A DNA stretch of 64,000 nt from an uncultured Anaerovibrio sp. (GTDB lineage Bacteria; Bacillota; Negativicutes; Selenomonadales; Selenomonadaceae): contig CAKPYV010000006.1 in assembly GCA_934203205.1 (NCBI GenBank), forward strand, positions 26,965-90,964, given 5' to 3'. The notes under the pieces are model-generated. The model worked only from the letters and a program-made list of their open reading frames with translations, searched no databases and was not told the origin of the DNA. Both the position numbers and the translations under genes were made by a program. Positions 30,475 to 38,226 of this stretch are shown here, in pieces (positions within the stretch are counted from its first letter, which is position 1; every line of letters starts with the position of its first letter).

Positions 30475-31416
30475 CTATTTATCCTCTGCCTTTTCTCCAT
30501 TGATGAAATTGCCATCATTATCAGTTTCCGTCCCCGGAGTCTGAACAGGTGGTGTCAAAGGTGCAGGCGGTGCCTCTCTGGAGGCTGTAATAACCAACAC
30601 ATCCTCCAGCTTTTGGAAATCCACCACAGGCTTCAGCACAGCAATCTTCAACAAACCGCCGCCATCATCCTCCAATGAATCCACTGTTCCAACGGCAATT
30701 CCCTTGGGGTAGATACCTCCAAAGCCAGAAGTAATAACCATATCCCCCTCTACCACATCAGAATTTTTGGGGATATTAATCATATTAGGTGTCATGGCAT
30801 CTGCAATGCTTCCCTGTACAATACCAGCCACCCTTGACTCAGGGCGCTGAATCAAGGTGCCTACAGAACAACGGGGGTCCAAAATAAGCTGTACCTTGGC
30901 TGCATTAGGAGCAACCTCCGTAACAACACCAACCAGTCCCTTTTCTGTTACCACAGGCATATTTTTCGCAATACCATCGCTGGTTCCCTTGTTGATAACA
31001 ATCATACTTGTCCAGGTAGCCTGCTCCCGGCCTATAACCTGGGCCGCCTCCAAATCAAATTGTCTGGCAGCCTGCTTGTAGCCCAAAAGATTGCGCAGCC
31101 TCTCATTTTCCGCGGCATACTCACTGGCAGTCAGATTTTGCTGTCTCAACTGAACTACTTCATTCTTGAGCAGCTCATTCTGATAATAAGCAGATACCAG
31201 TTCCCAGATAGAGGATGTTACACCGTTAATCTGATAGCCCGCCCAGGATACGGCCCGCTGAAAAGGAGCCAAGGCCCCTGTCGCTGCTATACTGCCTAAA
31301 GGGGCAGTAAATCTGCCCCTGGCTGCAAAAAATATAATCACAAAGACGCTTACTGCCACGAAAACCAGTAACCATATAGTCCGATGTGAATTTTTATCCC
31401 GTCGTACCCTGTTCAT
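30475..31416 (-). CDS. mreC: Rod shape-determining protein MreC
   Basis: 313 residues. N-terminal transmembrane helix (IWLLVFVAVSVFVIIFFAA), a coiled coil (about 75-110), and a beta-rich periplasmic domain with the family signatures SDGIAKNMPVV, GLVGVVTEV and GDMVITSGFGGIYPKGI. Pro/Asp-rich C-terminus. Adjacent to mreB and mreD. Confidence 0.95.
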   Translation of the reverse strand: MNRVRRDKNSHRTIWLLVFVAVSVFVIIFFAARGRFTAPLGSIAATGALAPFQRAVSWAGYQINGVTSSIWELVSAYYQNELLKNEVVQLRQQNLTASEYAAENERLRNLLGYKQAARQFDLEAAQVIGREQATWTSMIVINKGTSDGIAKNMPVVTEKGLVGVVTEVAPNAAKVQLILDPRCSVGTLIQRPESRVAGIVQGSIADAMTPNMINIPKNSDVVEGDMVITSGFGGIYPKGIAVGTVDSLEDDGGGLLKIAVLKPVVDFQKLEDVLVITASREAPPAPLTPPVQTPGTETDNDGNFINGEKAEDK

Positions 31417-31417
31417 T

Positions 31418-32455
31418 TTATCTCAACTTCTTTGTAGTCATAACAACACGCTTCAACAGCTCAATGTTCTCCAAAGAACGACCAGTACCCTCGCCTACAC
31501 AGGACAAGGCATCCTCAGAAACCAGGACAGGCATGCCGGTTTCTTGGCTCAGCAGCTTATCCAAGCTGTTCAGCAGGGAGCCACCACCAGTCATCATAAT
31601 GCCATGGTCCATAACATCAGCTGCCAGCTCAGGCGGAGTCTTTTCCAAGGTGCCCTTTACAGCATCCACAATCTTGTGTACAGGCTCCCTGAGAGCGTCA
31701 CAAATCTCACTGGACTGAATACGTACAGTCTTTGGTAGACCGCTAACCAGATCGCGACCGCGAATGTCCATAGTCTTGTCCTGATTTGGATTTACGATAG
31801 CTGTACCAATATTAATCTTAATCTCCTCAGCAGTACGCTCACCAATCAGCAAATTGTATTCACGCTTGATATACTGAATAATGGAGGAATCCATTTCATC
31901 GCCACCAATGCGAATAGAACAGCTGGTAACAATGCCACCCAAAGAAATAACCGCAATCTCTGTAGTACCACCGCCAATATCTACAACCATGGAGCCAGTA
32001 GCCTCCTCTACAGGCAGGCCTGCACCAATAGCCGCTGCCATTGGCTCCTCAATGAGATAAGCCTCTCTAGCACCAGCCTGCTGAGCTGCATCAATAACAG
32101 CCCGCTTTTCCACCTCAGTAACACCGGAAGGTACGCCAACTACTACCCGAGGACGAACAAAAGACTTGGTGTTCATGGCCTTGCGAATAAAATATTTCAG
32201 CATAGCCTGAGTTACATCAAAATCTGCAATAACCCCATCCTTCATAGGACGAATAGCTACAATACTGCCTGGAGTACGGCCAATCATACGCTTTGCTTCG
32301 TCACCTACAGCCAAAACATCCCCAGTATCACTCTTTATTGCCACTACAGAAGGCTCACGAAGGACAATACCCTTGCCCTTAATATGAACCAATGTATTTG
32401 CTGTTCCTAAATCAATACCCATATCGTGGGACAAACCACCAAAAAGATTCCACAT
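31418..32455 (-). CDS. mreB: Rod shape-determining protein MreB
   Basis: About 345 residues. Actin-like ATPase: phosphate 1 [16 protein letters not shown], phosphate 2 [16 protein letters not shown], adenosine motif [21 protein letters not shown] at 32455 (MWNLFGG) fits the family start; GGGAG lies 11 bases upstream. Forms filaments on the inner membrane guiding wall synthesis. First of mreBCD, behind radC. Confidence 0.96.
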   Translation of the reverse strand: MWNLFGGLSHDMGIDLGTANTLVHIKGKGIVLREPSVVAIKSDTGDVLAVGDEAKRMIGRTPGSIVAIRPMKDGVIADFDVTQAMLKYFIRKAMNTKSFVRPRVVVGVPSGVTEVEKRAVIDAAQQAGAREAYLIEEPMAAAIGAGLPVEEATGSMVVDIGGGTTEIAVISLGGIVTSCSIRIGGDEMDSSIIQYIKREYNLLIGERTAEEIKINIGTAIVNPNQDKTMDIRGRDLVSGLPKTVRIQSSEICDALREPVHKIVDAVKGTLEKTPPELAADVMDHGIMMTGGGSLLNSLDKLLSQETGMPVLVSEDALSCVGEGTGRSLENIELLKRVVMTTKKLR

Positions 32456-32512
32456 GTTAAAAATTTCTCCCTTCAAAGATATACCGTCGCCATATTATAT
32501 ATACAGCAATCT

Positions 32513-33199
32513 TTATTTTATCACACCTTTTTCTTTTAGGGAAATATATTTATTATTTCCTAAAATAATATGATCCAGCACAGGAATATCCATTAGCTTT
32601 CCTGCCTCCACAATCCTTCTGGTAGTAGCAATATCCTCCTTGCTGGGAGTTGGATCTCCACTAGGATGATTGTGCACCAGAATCATAGATGCCGCTGTTT
32701 GCTGAATTGCCGCCTTGAACACCTCTCTGGGATGAACCACCGAGGCTGTAAGGCTGCCGATAGAAATAACCGGCATAGATAAAATATGGTTCTTTATATT
32801 CATTAATATTACTGCAAAATGCTCCCGATCCTCATATTTGAATCTAGGCATAGCATATTCTGCCGCATCCTCTGGACAGGTAACTATCAATTTTTGCTTA
32901 GCACTATGGGTGGCCATACGCCGCCCCAGCTCCACCGCAGCCATTAATTCCGCGGCCTTGGCTGTTCCTATCCCCTTCATTTGACCTAGCTGGGCAATAG
33001 ACAGCCTTACCAGACCACCTATACCATCTGGCCCGCATAGCTTCAGCACTTCCCCAGCCATATCCAGAGCAGATTTCTCTCGAAACCCGTTTCTAAGCAG
33101 GATGGCCAAAAGCTCTGCATTGCTCAAAAAACCTGGTCCTAAGGCTAAAAGCCTCTCCCTGGGCCTTTCCTCAACTGGAAGATCCCTCACCATTGCCAT
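32513..33199 (-). CDS. radC: RadC family JAB1/MPN metalloprotein
   Basis: About 228 residues from ATG at 33199. N-terminal helix-hairpin-helix (LMKGIGTAKAAEL-like: QMKGIGTAKAAELMAA) and a C-terminal JAMM domain with LVHNHPSGDPTPSKEDI. The role of RadC is unresolved; it is not needed for DNA repair as once thought. The start overlaps the 3' end of maf. maf-radC-mreBCD is a conserved Firmicute order. Confidence 0.92.
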   Translation of the reverse strand: MAMVRDLPVEERPRERLLALGPGFLSNAELLAILLRNGFREKSALDMAGEVLKLCGPDGIGGLVRLSIAQLGQMKGIGTAKAAELMAAVELGRRMATHSAKQKLIVTCPEDAAEYAMPRFKYEDREHFAVILMNIKNHILSMPVISIGSLTASVVHPREVFKAAIQQTAASMILVHNHPSGDPTPSKEDIATTRRIVEAGKLMDIPVLDHIILGNNKYISLKEKGVIK

Positions 33200-33758
33200 A
33201 TAAATCAATCCCCGCTTTCTGGGCAAGACCATATAGACAATGAAGCGGCAAACCTACGACATTGGAATAGGACCCTCTAATTTGTTCAATAAATACAGCA
33301 GCCCGTCCCTGAATACCATAAGCACCAGCCTTGTCAGCATGCTCGCCGGTAGCAAGATAACGGTCTATTTCTGCCGGAGAAAGCGGGGCAAAATCTACCT
33401 CCGTCGTCTCATATGCCTGCCAGATCTGATTGTGCCAAGCAATAGCTATACCAGTAGACACCTGATGTGTTCTGGCGGATAGCCTTGTCAGCATTTCTCT
33501 GGCCTGCTCCTTGTCCTTAGGCTTACCAAATATATCATCATCAAGACTAACCACCGTATCCGCTCCCAGTACCGGCATGTCCGGATAAAGAGCTGCTACA
33601 GCTGCTGCCTTGAGATAGGCATTTTTCTTGACAACTACAGCTGGCTGTAGTCCCTGACAATCCACTTCCTCAGCCTGACTAACTTCTACTCGAAAGCTGC
33701 AGCCAATCTGCTGCAAAAGCTCTCTCCGTCGAGGTGAAGCAGATGCCAATATAATCAT
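33171..33758 (-). CDS. maf: Maf family nucleotide pyrophosphatase
   Basis: About 195 residues from ATG at 33758, with GGGGAGG eight bases upstream; the longer open frame to 33860 overlaps a terminator. Signatures: IILASASPRRRELLQQ at the N-terminus, GADTVVSLDDDIFGKPKD, and YGIQGRAAVFIEQIRGSYSNVVGLP at positions ~160-185. Hydrolyses non-canonical or pyrimidine NTPs (dTTP/UTP type) to prevent incorporation. Overlaps radC by about 28 bp. Confidence 0.93.
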   Translation of the reverse strand: MIILASASPRRRELLQQIGCSFRVEVSQAEEVDCQGLQPAVVVKKNAYLKAAAVAALYPDMPVLGADTVVSLDDDIFGKPKDKEQAREMLTRLSARTHQVSTGIAIAWHNQIWQAYETTEVDFAPLSPAEIDRYLATGEHADKAGAYGIQGRAAVFIEQIRGSYSNVVGLPLHCLYGLAQKAGIDLYGNGEGSSS

Positions 33759-33836
33759 GGATAATTCCTCCCCTAGATTATGACAAAATTGAGATTTTAT
33801 CACTGTAATATCAGATAGAATCCCTTCTAACATAAT

Positions 33837-33880
33837 AAAAGACTCTGAGCAAAAAATCAAGTCACTCAGAGCCTTATTTT
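33837..33880. terminator. Terminator between acyltransferase and maf
   Basis: On the minus strand GGCTCTGAG, loop, CTCAGAGTC, then TTTTATTATG. On the plus strand the arms are followed by TTATTTTTA. Ends the TetR-controlled operon. Confidence 0.75.
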
Positions 33881-33904
33881 TACTTATTTTCTAGGCCTGG
33901 CCCA

Positions 33905-35050
33905 TTATTTTTTCGCTTTCTTGCCAGAGGCAAAACAAGGGAAAATCATTAAGAGCTTACCCGTCAGATAACTGGCCAGTAAGGACAGCAAGGATACCAG
34001 GATATATTTTACATAGGCTGACCAGTCAAACTGAACAAAATACCAAGCGATTAACATAACCAGCCCCATATGGGTATAATACATATTATAGCTGTTAGCA
34101 GCCAGCTCCCCTAGGAATTTGTTGGTATAATCCAACTGAGATTGGAAGATGGCCAAAAGCCCAAAGACAGCAGACAAAACAAACAAAATATGTATGGCAG
34201 ACTTAACAATCATATACTGCTCCATGCTGGTGGCAGTCTGAGCTCCCATAATGCAGTAAAATAGATAAGCCACACTGGTTACAATAAAGGCTGGCAGCCA
34301 CTTGGTAGGATCAGCCTTGTATCCCCCCCCCTGAGTAAACCACTGATGGCGCCATGCATAAGCTCCCAAGAAAAAATAAAGGGGATAAAGACCAACCCGG
34401 CTAGGCTGAAATACCATTATAGGCCAGATAAAGGTCCACAAATCGTTGTTGCCATCGGCATACATATAACCTCCCACAGTGCAGGCAAAACTCAAAACCG
34501 TAAATGCAACAAAGAGCTTGGTGCCTGGGATAGAGGCAGGCAGCTGCTTTCTGAAATCTGGCTTTAGCTTGCAGAATACATAAAGCAGAGTGTACAGATA
34601 TGTCAGAAGCCCCAGATACCAGTATTGCACATGGCTAAAGCAAGGGCCGAAAAGAAACAGCTTAAAGAGATAATCATGGACATAGTCCATAGGAATGCCC
34701 CGGCTGGCAAACATGATAAAGGTTACAGGCGGAGCCAGAATAACTACACCAGCAATCCAAGGGATAATTATCCGCACCAGCTTGCTTTTCCAGAATCTGC
34801 CATCTGTCTGCTTCACCAAGGACATTAAGCCAAAATATCCTGAGATGAAAAACATCACCGGCATGATAAAAATATCTGCCCACATCACCAGCATGGTAAA
34901 GGAAAACTGCGGATCTCCCTTGTCCACTGTGTACCACCACTCCGGTGCATAAGCCATGTAGCACAGAGCTACATGAAAGACAATCATCAGGCAGACAATA
35001 AAAGTCTTTAGATTATCAAGAAAAAAAATACGCCTTTTCTTTTCTTCCAT
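33905..35050 (-). CDS. Acyltransferase 3 family membrane protein
   Basis: 381 residues with about ten hydrophobic helices. N-terminal FFLDNLKTFIVCLMIVFHVA has the family His, and MVMWADIFIMPVMFFISGYFG the second signature. The pattern is of the OpgC/MdoC-like acyltransferases that transfer acyl groups to surface sugars. Basic C-terminus (CFASGKKAKK). Last gene of a tetR-TVP38-acyltransferase unit (gaps of about 36 and 45 bp). Confidence 0.85.
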   Translation of the reverse strand: MEEKKRRIFFLDNLKTFIVCLMIVFHVALCYMAYAPEWWYTVDKGDPQFSFTMLVMWADIFIMPVMFFISGYFGLMSLVKQTDGRFWKSKLVRIIIPWIAGVVILAPPVTFIMFASRGIPMDYVHDYLFKLFLFGPCFSHVQYWYLGLLTYLYTLLYVFCKLKPDFRKQLPASIPGTKLFVAFTVLSFACTVGGYMYADGNNDLWTFIWPIMVFQPSRVGLYPLYFFLGAYAWRHQWFTQGGGYKADPTKWLPAFIVTSVAYLFYCIMGAQTATSMEQYMIVKSAIHILFVLSAVFGLLAIFQSQLDYTNKFLGELAANSYNMYYTHMGLVMLIAWYFVQFDWSAYVKYILVSLLSLLASYLTGKLLMIFPCFASGKKAKK

Positions 35051-35086
35051 AGAGATTCCCCCTAAATTTTATTTTCCATGACCTTA

Positions 35087-35782
35087 TTAACTATTTTTCT
35101 TTTGTCTTTTTTCGTAAATAATAAATCCCAAAATCATTACAGCTGCCAGCACCAAGGAAAATACCAATCTATGGGGATTTTCTCCAGCGGTTACTGCATC
35201 ATGGCCTATCATGGCTTCAATAGCTGTAGATGGCAGTTTGCCTATGATGGCTGCAATGGTAAAATCCTTGAAACTCAGTCGGCTTACAGCTCCCAGGGCA
35301 TTCAACAGACCTGATGGCAGATAAGGAATAACTCTGGCTATCAGCATAATCCGAAAGCCTCTTTCCCCGCTGAAATCATCAATTTTTTGCAGGGATTTAT
35401 GCTTGGATATTACATCCTCTGCTGCATCCCGGAACAAAAATCTCAGCAGGACAAAGCTCAGGGCACAGCCTACGGTTTCCGCAACCCAGGCCAAGGCAAT
35501 ACCTGGCACAATACCAAAAATCAGAGCATTGGCAGCGGAAAAAATCATGGCTGGCGGAAAGCCTATGGCATTGACACATAGTACCAGAAAGAAACTGAAT
35601 ACCATAGCCCAGGCCCCAAAGGAATTGATATAGGCAGCAATGCGATGCATATCACCGCTAAGGCATACATCCCACAGTTCCCCCCAGAAAGCCGGGTCCA
35701 AAACATAAACAATGCCAAAGAGCAGACAAAGACCTGCCACTGCCCCTACCTTTATAGGCCACGTAGATTTTGTTATTTTCAT
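35087..35782 (-). CDS. TVP38/TMEM64 (VTT domain) membrane protein
   Basis: 231 residues, about six hydrophobic segments. The central SNARE-associated/VTT domain has FPPAMIFSAANALIFGIVPGIALAWVAETVG (positions ~75-105) and ARVIPYLPSGLLNALGAVSRLSFKDF (about 150-175), both typical. Family members include lipid scramblases and DedA relatives; the function of this one is unknown. AGGAGA before ATG. Follows tetR. Confidence 0.87.
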   Translation of the reverse strand: MKITKSTWPIKVGAVAGLCLLFGIVYVLDPAFWGELWDVCLSGDMHRIAAYINSFGAWAMVFSFFLVLCVNAIGFPPAMIFSAANALIFGIVPGIALAWVAETVGCALSFVLLRFLFRDAAEDVISKHKSLQKIDDFSGERGFRIMLIARVIPYLPSGLLNALGAVSRLSFKDFTIAAIIGKLPSTAIEAMIGHDAVTAGENPHRLVFSLVLAAVMILGFIIYEKRQKKNS

Positions 35783-35827
35783 GCTATATATCTCCTATCA
35801 TTTAATTTAAGAAATATTATAGCACAA

Positions 35828-36409
35828 TTAATCCTCATGTACACGTATAGCATCCCAGCTCATGCTAAAAAGCCAATCATACCATATCTGCTCAGGAGTA
35901 TTTTGCCAAATCATATCCCCAAATAAAATACCGTTAATGGGCATTGCGAAATAGCTAAGAATCACAATGGGGGCTCCTCCTTTAATCAGCCCCTCCCGTT
36001 GGCCTCTCTCCACAAATTCGTATAATGGTTCATAGAAAACAGCCACCTGCTGCAAATCCAGATTACGGCTCTTCTTGGTGGCAAGAAACTGCTCGTGAAC
36101 CAGAATCTTGTCCCTATGGTCCCGGCCAAGCTGAATCATGCGTCTGGAGTACTCCCGAAAGCAATCCTTAACAGGCTGACTCATATCAAAACCATCAACG
36201 AGATATTGGCAGATATATTCCTCAGTATAGGCAAATAACTCCTTCAGCAAAACCTCCTTGCTGGCAAAATAAACATAAATCGTAGCCTGAGGCACCGTCG
36301 ATAGCTTTGCCAGCTTGGACATACTAAGCCCTTCCATGCCGCCATCAGCAATCAGCAAAGAAGCTGCTTCCAATATTTTATTTCTCTTTTCTATACTTGC
36401 TTGTCTCAT
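35828..36409 (-). CDS. TetR/AcrR family repressor
   Basis: 193 residues from ATG at 36409. The N-terminal HTH is clear: EKRNKILEAASLLIADGG, then MSKLAKLSTVPQATIYVYFASKEVLLKELF. The C-terminal ligand domain is not diagnostic. No Shine-Dalgarno is found; instead the start codon lies eight bases after a consensus -10 box, suggesting a leaderless message. An inverted repeat between its -35 and -10 is the probable autoregulatory operator. Likely controls itself, the TVP38 protein and the acyltransferase. Confidence 0.92.
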   Translation of the reverse strand: MRQASIEKRNKILEAASLLIADGGMEGLSMSKLAKLSTVPQATIYVYFASKEVLLKELFAYTEEYICQYLVDGFDMSQPVKDCFREYSRRMIQLGRDHRDKILVHEQFLATKKSRNLDLQQVAVFYEPLYEFVERGQREGLIKGGAPIVILSYFAMPINGILFGDMIWQNTPEQIWYDWLFSMSWDAIRVHED

Positions 36410-36416
36410 GGCTAAA

Positions 36417-36445
36417 ATTATAACCGACTGTTCAGTCGGTGTCAA
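36417..36445 (-). promoter_or_regulatory. tetR promoter with operator in the spacer
   Basis: Minus strand: TTGACA (36440-36445), 17-bp spacer, TATAAT (36417-36422), both perfect. The spacer plus one base is the inverted repeat ACCGACTG-aa-CAGTCGGT (36423-36440), a classic TetR-type operator. Confidence 0.85.
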
Positions 36446-36567
36446 TGTTTATGTTAAAATTCTAGTAATAATCAATAGTAAACGTGCTTATTTTATCTCA
36501 TATTTTGACACCATATCCCCATATGTGATAAAATATATAAAAATTTTAGCAGAAAGGTTGTGGAATT

Positions 36568-36951
36568 TTGAAAAGCAAAAAATTCAGTCTGACAGCGATT
36601 TTAGCCCTGTTGCTTCTCCTTGTAACCTCAGTGGCTTCTGCCAATACCAGTGGTGAAGTAGATCTCTCCAATGCCAGAGTCATAACCGTGGAAGCCTATG
36701 CCTACAGTCCCCAGGATCCAGGCATGGGAAAATACACTGCCTCCGGCACTCTCCTCCGCAGAGGAGTTATTGCCGTAGATCCTAATTATATACCTATGGG
36801 CACTTCTGTTTATATTCCAGGCTATGGTGTAGCCGTTGCCGAGGATATTGGCTGGAATATTCAGGGCAATACCATTGATATTGCCTTTGACACCCATGAG
36901 GAGGCCATCTGGTTTGGCCGCCAGTTTATTGAAATCTATTTGCTTAATTAA
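36568..36951 (+). CDS. Secreted 3D-domain protein
   Basis: 127 residues with a TTG start (AGAAAGG ten bases upstream). A signal peptide (KKFSLTAILALLLLLVTSVASA) covers about 1-26. The rest is a 3D domain: VEAYAYSPQDPGMGKYTASG, GVIAVDPNYIPMGTSVYIPGYG, AEDIGWNIQGNTIDIAFDTHEEAIWFGR; the three conserved Asp residues are in AVDP, AEDIG and TIDI. Such proteins are likely lytic transglycosylase-like (MltA/Rpf relatives) acting on peptidoglycan. Single-gene unit ending at a hairpin. Confidence 0.88.
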   Translation: MKSKKFSLTAILALLLLLVTSVASANTSGEVDLSNARVITVEAYAYSPQDPGMGKYTASGTLLRRGVIAVDPNYIPMGTSVYIPGYGVAVAEDIGWNIQGNTIDIAFDTHEEAIWFGRQFIEIYLLN

Positions 36952-36987
36952 ATAAACTTTTCTGACCTTGACAGGAACCAAAGCAAA

Positions 36988-37032
36988 AAGGCTTGCGTAA
37001 AAGGAATCTTCCTATTACACAAGCCTTATTTT
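36988..37032. terminator. Bidirectional terminator between 3D gene and corA
   Basis: AAGGCTTG-c-GTAA, a loop, TTAC-a-CAAGCCTT followed by ATTTTT on plus; A-run on the other side. Convergent genes share it. Confidence 0.8.
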
Positions 37033-37038
37033 TATGTT

Positions 37039-37992
37039 TTAAAACATATCCCTTTTCCACAACAGTACACCGCAGACAGCTGCAAAGGCACCGGCAAAAA
37101 AGAAAATATACCAAAATGCAAAAGGAGTTTCCTCCATAGGTACTGGCACATTCATACCAAAGAAACTGGAAATAACTGTAGGAATAGCCAACAAAATAGT
37201 TACTGCGGCTAGGAACTTCATGACCTGGTTCAGATTGTTGGAAATAATCGAGGAAAAGGTATCTGCCAGCCGTCCCATAATCTTGCTGTACATTTCAACC
37301 ATTTCCCGAGCCTGCTTGTTCTCAATAATAACATCCTCCAGCAGATCCTCGTCCTCCTCATAGTATTTCAGCATAGGCTGCATGGAGGTAGTAGTACGAA
37401 GCCGCATCAGCTTGTCCAGTACAGCGCCATTGGATCGCAGAGATGCATTAAAGAAGGTCAGGGCCTTCTGCAGCTCCAACAGCTTTAGGATCTCCTGATT
37501 GTTCATGGAATGTCTCAGCTTGCTTTCAATTTCGTCAGACTGATTGCTAATCTGACGCAGATACCGCAAATAGAAAGTAGCTGTTCTATAGAGAATCTGA
37601 AACAGAAATCTGGTTTTCTTGAAGGTGCGGAACATCCTGGCTGTCTTTTCATTAAAGTAAGACAATACCGGTGTCTCCTCCAAGCATACTGTAATAATGT
37701 GTTCCTCTGTAACAATGATGGCCAAAGGCAAGGTATCATAGCTGCCTGTATCCCGCACCACTGGCACATTGGTCAAAATCATAACATTGTCGTCCTCAAT
37801 ATCAATATGAGAACGCTCTTCATCATCCAAGGCGGAACGAAGAAAATCCGGCTCAACCTCGGTAAGATTCCCCACTACCTTCAACTCATAAGGGGTAGGG
37901 TCTACAATATTAATCCAGGCACCGCTTTCCAATGTTTTCAGAGTCAGCTCCTGTAAAGGGCCGCTGTCCAAAGACTTATAAATCTTCAGCAT
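37039..37992 (-). CDS. CorA family magnesium transporter
   Basis: 317 residues. N-terminal soluble domain, a long helix (about 140-250), then two C-terminal membrane helices separated by the GMN motif in SSFFGMNVPVPMEE, and a basic end (LWKRDMF). Forms pentameric Mg2+ (or Co2+/Ni2+) channels. Start ATG at 37992 with GGAGC upstream. Nothing recognisable in the 234 bp up to the helicase gene. Confidence 0.92.
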   Translation of the reverse strand: MLKIYKSLDSGPLQELTLKTLESGAWINIVDPTPYELKVVGNLTEVEPDFLRSALDDEERSHIDIEDDNVMILTNVPVVRDTGSYDTLPLAIIVTEEHIITVCLEETPVLSYFNEKTARMFRTFKKTRFLFQILYRTATFYLRYLRQISNQSDEIESKLRHSMNNQEILKLLELQKALTFFNASLRSNGAVLDKLMRLRTTTSMQPMLKYYEEDEDLLEDVIIENKQAREMVEMYSKIMGRLADTFSSIISNNLNQVMKFLAAVTILLAIPTVISSFFGMNVPVPMEETPFAFWYIFFFAGAFAAVCGVLLWKRDMF

Positions 37993-38226
37993 TATAAAAT
38001 TGCTCCTTTCAGTACGGGGACTCTATCCAACATCATACCAAAAGCTACAATCCCAGCCTTTATATAGCGAGAAGGCGCATGACAAGGGATACAGTCCCCC
38101 TATTTAATTTAGGCGTGTCCCTGGGTTCAGGTCCTGCGTCCATTGTCATTCACCTCACATTTATCTACAATTTAAATCAATACCATAAAGATATTACTAC
38201 CTAGACATTGCTTTAGTCAAGGGATT

